A DNA stretch of 64,000 bases from Bordetella genomosp. 12 (GTDB lineage: Bacteria > Pseudomonadota > Gammaproteobacteria > Burkholderiales > Burkholderiaceae_B), in the NCBI RefSeq assembly GCF_002261355.1, contig NZ_NEVU01000003.1, positions 806,001 through 870,000 on the forward strand, read 5' to 3'. This document shows positions 59,413 through 64,000 of the stretch, piece by piece (position 1 is the first letter of the stretch; every line of letters begins with the position of its first letter). The position numbers and the translations under genes are program-made. A model generated the notes under the pieces. The model made no database searches. It saw only the letters and a program-made list of their open reading frames with translations, and had not been told where the DNA came from.

Positions 59413-60894
59413 ATGCTGACTAAATCACTACATCAAACCTGGTTTTCCAATATCCGTGGCGACCTGCTCGCCGGTATCGTCGTCGCGCTCGCGCTGATCC
59501 CCGAAGCCATTGCGTTCTCCATCATCGCCGGCGTGGATCCCAAAGTGGGTCTGTACGCCTCCTTCTGTATCGCCGTCGTCATCGCGTTTGCCGGTGGCCG
59601 CCCGGGCATGATCTCGGCCGCCACAGGCGCCATGGCCCTTTTGATGGTCACTTTGGTCAAGGAACATGGCCTGCAGTACCTCTTGGCTGCGACCCTTCTG
59701 ACTGGCGTGTTCCAGATTCTAGCCGGTGTACTGAAGCTGGGCGGCCTAATGCGTTTCGTGTCGCGTTCCGTGGTTACTGGCTTCGTCAATGCGCTGGCCA
59801 TCCTTATCTTCATGGCCCAACTTCCCGAGCTGACCAATGTCACCTGGGTGGTCTATGCCATGACGGCAGTGGGGCTGGGCATCATCTATCTTTTCCCCTA
59901 CATCACAAAATCCATTCCGTCCCCGCTGGTCTGCATCGTGTTGCTCACGGCAGTCGCCATGATGCTGGACCTGGATATCCGCACCGTAGGCGATATGGGC
60001 GAGCTGCCAGACAGTCTGCCGGTGTTTCTATTGCCGCAGGTGCCGTTGAACTGGGAAACGCTGTCCATCATATTCCCATACTCGTTGACTCTGGCAATCG
60101 TCGGGTTACTGGAATCCATGATGACCGCTACCATCGTGGACGATCTGACCGACACGCCGAGCAACAAGAACCGCGAGTGCGCTGGACAAGGTGTCGCCAA
60201 CATTGCCTCCGGTCTGCTGGGCGGCATGGCAGGCTGCGCGATGATCGGCCAGTCCGTCATCAATGTTAAATCCGGAGGACGGGGCCGGCTTTCCACGCTG
60301 GCAGCGGGTGTCATCCTGCTGATCATGGTGGTGTTCCTCGGGCCGTGGGTGAAGCAAATCCCCATGGCCGCCCTGGTCGCTGTGATGATCATGGTGTCTA
60401 TCGGCACCTTTAGTTGGGAATCCATCCGCCATCTGCGCACTCACCCCAAAAGCTCCAGCATTGTCATGGTGGCAACCGTCATTGTGGTCGTTGCCACGCA
60501 TGATCTGGCTAAGGGTGTTTTCGTGGGAGTCCTGCTTAGCGCCCTCTTTTTCGCCACCAAGGTCAGCCGGCTGTTCCAGGTCAGGTCCAAACTCGTGGAC
60601 GAAGGAAAACACCGTAACTACGTAGTATCCGGCCAGGTTTTCTTTGCGTCCGCAGACAGATTCGTCTCAGCGTTCGATTTCAAGGAAGCCGTGGATCAGG
60701 TCACGATAGATGTGAGCCGTGCGCACTTCTGGGACATCACTGCAATCAACGCGTTGGACAAGATCGTCCTGAAGTTTCGACGGGACGCCACCACCGTTGA
60801 CATCATCGGCATGAACGAAGCCAGCGCAACTCTGATCGACCGATATGCCGTTCACGACAAAGCCGGCGCAAATCACGATCTGACAGCACATTAA
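59413..60894 (+). CDS. SulP family anion transporter with STAS domain
   Basis: 493 residues from ATG 59413 ([20 protein letters not shown]); longer upstream frames are leader. SulP hallmarks: [47 protein letters not shown], and [33 protein letters not shown]. About 10-14 helices and a C-terminal STAS domain from about 410 ([20 protein letters not shown]). Carries sulfate, bicarbonate or a similar anion. Its place next to the ars operon on a mobile element suggests a role in oxyanion stress, which is inference. Confidence 0.93.
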   Translation: MLTKSLHQTWFSNIRGDLLAGIVVALALIPEAIAFSIIAGVDPKVGLYASFCIAVVIAFAGGRPGMISAATGAMALLMVTLVKEHGLQYLLAATLLTGVFQILAGVLKLGGLMRFVSRSVVTGFVNALAILIFMAQLPELTNVTWVVYAMTAVGLGIIYLFPYITKSIPSPLVCIVLLTAVAMMLDLDIRTVGDMGELPDSLPVFLLPQVPLNWETLSIIFPYSLTLAIVGLLESMMTATIVDDLTDTPSNKNRECAGQGVANIASGLLGGMAGCAMIGQSVINVKSGGRGRLSTLAAGVILLIMVVFLGPWVKQIPMAALVAVMIMVSIGTFSWESIRHLRTHPKSSSIVMVATVIVVVATHDLAKGVFVGVLLSALFFATKVSRLFQVRSKLVDEGKHRNYVVSGQVFFASADRFVSAFDFKEAVDQVTIDVSRAHFWDITAINALDKIVLKFRRDATTVDIIGMNEASATLIDRYAVHDKAGANHDLTAH

Positions 60895-60904
60895 GGAGAC
60901 CACT

Positions 60905-61741
60905 ATGAACAATGTGATTGCTTGTATTGATGGGGCGAGTTACACCGAAAGCGTTTGCGACTATGCAGCCTGGGCCGCCAAGCGCTTGGATTCGCCGCTT
61001 GAATTTCTGCATGTGCTGATACGTCAAGACGATGCCAAGGTGGATGCCAGCGGCAGCATCGGGTTAGGCGCCCAAGAGTCGCTTCTACAGGAGTTGTCCG
61101 ATCTGGATGAGCGTCGCAGCATTATTGCGCGTGAGCATGGCCGGCAACTATTGGAAGGCGCCAAGCAGCGGGCCACCACTGCCGGCACACAACAGGTCAG
61201 TGCACGCCAGCGCCATGGAGAGCTGGTCGAGACGTTAGTTGAGATCGAGGCAGACACCCGGCTATATGTGCTCGGCCAGCACGATCATGAAACAAAGCCC
61301 AAGCACTTTTTGCTGGATCACAACCTGGAAAGTGCGGTGCGTGCGCTGCATCGCCCGATTCTGGTGGCAAACTCGAAATTTACAGAGCCAAGAAGCTTCA
61401 TGATTGCGTTCGATGGCAGCACAACAGGTCGCAAGACCGTGGAAATGGTGGCTGACAGTCCGCTATTGCGCGGTTTGGGCTGTCATGTCGTGATAGTGAG
61501 CAACGAAGATAAACCTTTGCACTGGGCGTCTCAGCGACTTGCGGCTACCGGATTCCAAATTGAGGTAAAACAGCTTGAAGGGGAACCCGCCAACGCCTTG
61601 GCCGAGTATGCTGAGCAGCGCAGCATTGATTTGCTCGTCATGGGCGCATACGGACACTCGCGAATCCGGCACTTGGTTGTGGGCAGCACCACTACAGCAA
61701 TTTTGCGACGAAGCAAAGTCCCCGTGCTGATCCTTCGTTAA
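60905..61741 (+). CDS. Universal stress protein with two Usp domains
   Basis: 278 residues with tandem UspA folds. The first (NNVIACIDGASYTESVCDYA to VANSKF) seems degenerate. The second (SFMIAFDGSTTGRKTVEMVA) ends in LLVMGAYGHSRIRHLVVGSTT with the G-2x-G-9x-G(S/T) ATP-binding pattern. Starts 11 bp after the SulP stop with AAGGAGA upstream, so the two form an operon. SulP-Usp pairs are common; the Usp protein may regulate the transporter. Confidence 0.92.
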   Translation: MNNVIACIDGASYTESVCDYAAWAAKRLDSPLEFLHVLIRQDDAKVDASGSIGLGAQESLLQELSDLDERRSIIAREHGRQLLEGAKQRATTAGTQQVSARQRHGELVETLVEIEADTRLYVLGQHDHETKPKHFLLDHNLESAVRALHRPILVANSKFTEPRSFMIAFDGSTTGRKTVEMVADSPLLRGLGCHVVIVSNEDKPLHWASQRLAATGFQIEVKQLEGEPANALAEYAEQRSIDLLVMGAYGHSRIRHLVVGSTTTAILRRSKVPVLILR

Positions 61742-62400
61742 GCGAATGTGCAGCACCCCCCAACCGGCCCATATAACTGAGTTCTCGGGTAGGTCTATTG
61801 GGGCGATACTGTAAATCTATCGCAAGCCGTTTGTTGTCATCGCGTCACACCAATTCAGCCTTCCTGCTGTCAAAACGTAGGATGAAGGCTGCAACTTTGT
61901 AGTCATTCTATTGGAATCAGATGGTTTCCGAACCGTCTACCCACTATGAGTCCACATTCGTGGCTGAAATCAAGCTTGCTATATCAAAGCCTTACGTGAA
62001 TTTGGTGCTCTATCTGTGCCACAGTAGTGCGGGTGGCCATTTCCCCACAACCCCTTGAAAACACAGCTCTTTCCCCACCCCTTCAGGGGTGCGTCATGTG
62101 TGGGACTTTTAAGGCCACAAATGAGCGAAGGCGAATTTGGGGACGGAAAGTCCCAGCCAGACCGGGAACCGGGCTGGCATCGTCATCGGACAGGGGCCCA
62201 GGCGCAGCCTGGGAACTGCACGACACCAGCAGCGCAAGCTGCTCCAATCAGCACACACGCATCCCTGAACACCAGTCAACGACAAGCAGCAAAACAGACA
62301 GCAGCACTCACAAACACCAGATGGCACAAAGCCCGGACAATGCCGGGCTCAGGGTTTGAAAGTCAGGCCGGTCTCACCAGCCTGACTACTCAGCAGTCAA
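61742..62400. other. Gene-free, hairpin-rich segment between cargo and ssb
   Basis: 659 bp; short frames here have no coding character. The left half is less GC-rich like the cargo, while from about 62040 the composition returns to backbone. Hairpins: CACCCC/GGGGTG (62076-62091), CCCAGG/CCTGGG (62209-62225), GCCCGG/CCGGGC (62331-62348) and AGTCAGGC/GCCTGACT (62361-62387). The last two lie just downstream of ssb on the minus strand and may end its transcript. The others could belong to an oriT or single-strand origin. Confidence 0.35.
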
Positions 62401-62859
62401 TCAAAAGGGAATATCCGAGGCATCTTCCTCTGCAGGCACTGCAGCAGGGGCCTTGCCTTTAACGTTGCGACCTTTGGCGCGGCTCGCTGGCGCAGCCGGG
62501 GCAGCTTCGGCCTGCCCGCTGTCGCGGCTGCCCAGCATCTGCATTTGATCGGCGATGATCTCCGTGCTGTAACGGTCTGCGCCGGTTTCCGAATCCTGCC
62601 ATTTACGGGTTTTGAGCCGTCCTTCTACAAACACCGTGCGGCCTTTGCGCAGGTACTCGCTCGCAATTTCAGCCAGACGGCCATAGAAAACGACGCGGTG
62701 CCATTCGGTTTCCTCGCGGCGCTCGCCGCTGGCCTTGTCCTTCCATTGGTTCGTGGTGGCAATCGACACGTTGCACACGGCGGCACCGTCTGCGGTGTAG
62801 CGGATTTCGGGGTCTTTGCCCAGGTTGCCAATCAGGGTAACGCGGTTCAATGATGCCAT
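62401..62859 (-). CDS. ssb: Single-stranded DNA-binding protein
   Basis: 152 residues. [48 protein letters not shown] and [12 protein letters not shown] form the OB-fold. The Pro/Ala-rich linker ends in the canonical acidic tip DIPF for partner binding. Plasmid-type SSBs protect incoming single strands during conjugation. Transcribed toward the arsenic block, 64 bp after the DUF3560 gene. Confidence 0.96.
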   Translation of the reverse strand: MASLNRVTLIGNLGKDPEIRYTADGAAVCNVSIATTNQWKDKASGERREETEWHRVVFYGRLAEIASEYLRKGRTVFVEGRLKTRKWQDSETGADRYSTEIIADQMQMLGSRDSGQAEAAPAAPASRAKGRNVKGKAPAAVPAEEDASDIPF

Positions 62860-62923
62860 GGTGATATCTCCCGTTTAGGTCGGAGTGAAGCCCCGGGCGC
62901 TCTTTTGCCCGGAGCAAAAGGGG

Positions 62924-63739
62924 TTATTGCTGCGTGGCTGCTTCGTCAAGAAAGCGGATAACGTCGCGAGCGGCCCATTGGGCGTTACCCGTCAACTGCC
63001 GCACCCAGGCGCCGCGCGTCGGACTCCAGCGGAAACCGTGGCGCTTCAGCACGTCGCGGGTGTCCTTTGCCGGTTTGCCGTCAAACAAAAACAAGGCGCG
63101 GTTTTCCTGCGGATCCTCGCGGTAGGTGTAGCCGTCGCCGCTGCGTTCGGTTTCCGGGCGCTCTGCCACCTTCTCCAGTGCCTTGATGCGTTCGGCAATG
63201 CGGCGAATGTTGGCGTTGTTGTTCTGCAATTGATAGGCAGCAAAGCCTGCGCGGCCCGCATAGTCCGGTGTAATAAGCTGCCGGGCGCGTGCTTCATCAA
63301 TCAATCCAGTCGCCACCAGCATGACTACCCGGGTTTCGGTGTCGGACTTGGCATAACGCCGCACCAGGGCGTTTAACTTTTTCATGGTGTCCTGCGCGGC
63401 CTGCAGCTTCAACAGCTTGTGTTTCAACTTATCAATCGCCTCCGGGTCATCGCTGGAAATACCGCCCTTGCCCACTGAAGCGGCCTTGTCTGCGTAGTGT
63501 TCGGCCTTCTTCTGCAATTCATAGGATTTTTCATAGCTGCGGCTGACCCGCTCCCGATAGCGGCGGTCGCTGCGTTCGGAGTGATGGCCCACCAGAATCG
63601 GCTGACCAAACGGGATGGCCTGCGCCATAGTCTGCGCTTGCGCGTGGGTGGCGTCGGCCTGCCGCTGTGCCTGTGCTGCGCGGGTTTCATAGTTCGCCTT
63701 ACGGGCTGCCTGCTTCGCTTCATAGGTGTTCATGGTCAT
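62924..63739 (-). CDS. DUF3560 domain protein
   Basis: 271 residues from ATG 63739, with TGGAGATC directly before it. The N-terminal helical half carries AIPFGQPILVGHHSERSDRRYRERV, the DUF3560 core, and the C-terminal part GYTYREDPQENRALFLFDGKPAKDTRDVLKRHGFRWSPTRGAWVRQL is also conserved in this plasmid family. Function unknown; such genes are common next to ssb on conjugative plasmids and may be expressed early in the recipient. Confidence 0.85.
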   Translation of the reverse strand: MTMNTYEAKQAARKANYETRAAQAQRQADATHAQAQTMAQAIPFGQPILVGHHSERSDRRYRERVSRSYEKSYELQKKAEHYADKAASVGKGGISSDDPEAIDKLKHKLLKLQAAQDTMKKLNALVRRYAKSDTETRVVMLVATGLIDEARARQLITPDYAGRAGFAAYQLQNNNANIRRIAERIKALEKVAERPETERSGDGYTYREDPQENRALFLFDGKPAKDTRDVLKRHGFRWSPTRGAWVRQLTGNAQWAARDVIRFLDEAATQQ

Positions 63740-64000
63740 GATCTCCAGATGAGGTTCGGGTTTTCAGCTGACCGGATTCGAAGATTCTTGAGCCGGAACG
63801 TAAATCCGCCGTTTGGGGTCTGCGCTGGCTCTCCGGTCTTTGCCGCCGTCTTTCGTGAGTTCCGTCGCCGTGCCGAACCGGATCAGGTAGCGCCGACCGG
63901 AAAGGGGCGGGCACGGAAGCCGCAGCCTGGAGCGCAGCGGAAGGACCGGGTGAGTACCCGGCGAAGCGAACCCCTTGCAGGAAGAAGCGCAGTGATACAG
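63740..64000. other. Right edge of window, upstream of the ssb operon
   Basis: 261 bp without a convincing frame. CCGGGT and ACCCGG (63946-63961) form a hairpin. It presumably holds the promoter of the DUF3560-ssb operon; nothing else is recognised before the window ends. Confidence 0.3.

Larger units (their letters stand above)
29987..64000. mobile_element. Conjugative mobile element (integrated, left end to beyond the window)
   Basis: From the tRNA-Leu fragment to the window edge all recognisable backbone genes are plasmid-type: TrwA-like protein, TrbM, VirB1-B11, TrfA-like initiator with iterons, StbABC-like proteins, TrwB coupling protein, TrwC relaxase and SSB. Two cargo blocks (47048-52420 and about 55320-62400) are visibly less GC-rich. 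The presence of an oriV means it is either a plasmid captured in the chromosome or an integrative conjugative element that keeps a replicon. Integrase and right end are not in the window. Confidence 0.8.

Noticed and set aside
62027-62462. Short plus-strand frames between the stress protein gene and ssb
   Set aside because: They overlap hairpins and the 3' end of ssb, lack ribosome sites and have no coding character.
63720-63914. 64-codon minus-strand frame upstream of the DUF3560 gene
   Set aside because: Arg/Pro/Ser-rich, overlaps the DUF3560 start and resembles no protein; more likely untranslated leader.

Overview
The window looks like chromosome of a GC-rich betaproteobacterium of the Alcaligenaceae (Bordetella/Achromobacter type). 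The basis is the strong GC bias, a tripartite-tricarboxylate (Bug/TctC) binding protein, a large autotransporter and the gene styles. No 16S gene or species marker is present, so the genus is an inference. The left part (1 to about 29,960) is chromosome. The right part (about 29,987 to the end) is a conjugative mobile element whose right end lies outside the window.

Chromosome. 1-2750 (minus) holds a D-glutamate-cyclase-like DUF4392 gene cut by the window edge, a PLP-dependent serine/threonine dehydratase and a LysR regulator, followed by tRNA-Arg(TCT). 3064-5032 (plus) holds outer-membrane phospholipase A and a DcrB-like lipoprotein. 5213-7232 (minus) holds a DUF4142 protein and an unknown membrane protein. 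7560-10139 is a PAS-PAS-GAF-GGDEF-EAL protein. 10266-17244 is a tight seven-gene operon: MaoC hydratase, TctC binding protein, MmgE/PrpD, acyl-CoA dehydrogenase, CaiB CoA-transferase, GntR/HutC regulator and CitE-like lyase. Its content matches the itaconate (Ict/Ich/Ccl) degradation route, and a 14-bp inverted repeat in front of it is a likely GntR operator. It converges on a 1605-residue autotransporter. 22569-26581 (minus) is a FecI-FecR-siderophore receptor signalling operon. Then follow a frameshifted M20 amidohydrolase, a TRIC-type channel and a short-chain dehydrogenase.

Junction. At 29,921-30,008 there is a minus-strand intrinsic terminator and a slightly degraded 3' end of a tRNA-Leu gene, which suggests integration into that tRNA. 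No integrase lies in the window.

Mobile element. A TrwA-like ribbon-helix-helix protein and TrbM come first, then a complete VirB1-VirB11 type IV secretion system (30,175-41,864) with three extra small genes between virB4 and virB5. Next comes a plasmid replicon: a TrfA-like initiator (41,987) and an iteron origin (42,905-43,170). It is followed by an stbABC-like stability operon, a TrwB-type coupling protein (45,437) and a TrwC-type MobF relaxase (52,421). Two cargo blocks sit around the relaxase. Between coupling protein and relaxase there is a two-gene, less GC-rich cassette (47,185-52,116): an AAA_13 ATPase with a CxxC hook-like motif and a C-terminal HEPN-like RNase motif, and a PD-(D/E)xK nuclease-STAND NTPase fusion. 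This is a strong candidate for an anti-phage or anti-plasmid system. After the relaxase comes an arsenic block (arsH, arsR, two arsC, arsB), then a SulP transporter with a long structured leader and a universal stress protein. SSB and a DUF3560 protein (minus) resume the backbone at the right edge.

Together the element carries self-transfer, plasmid-type replication, stability, a putative defence cassette and arsenic resistance. All assignments come from reading translated motifs; no database search was run.
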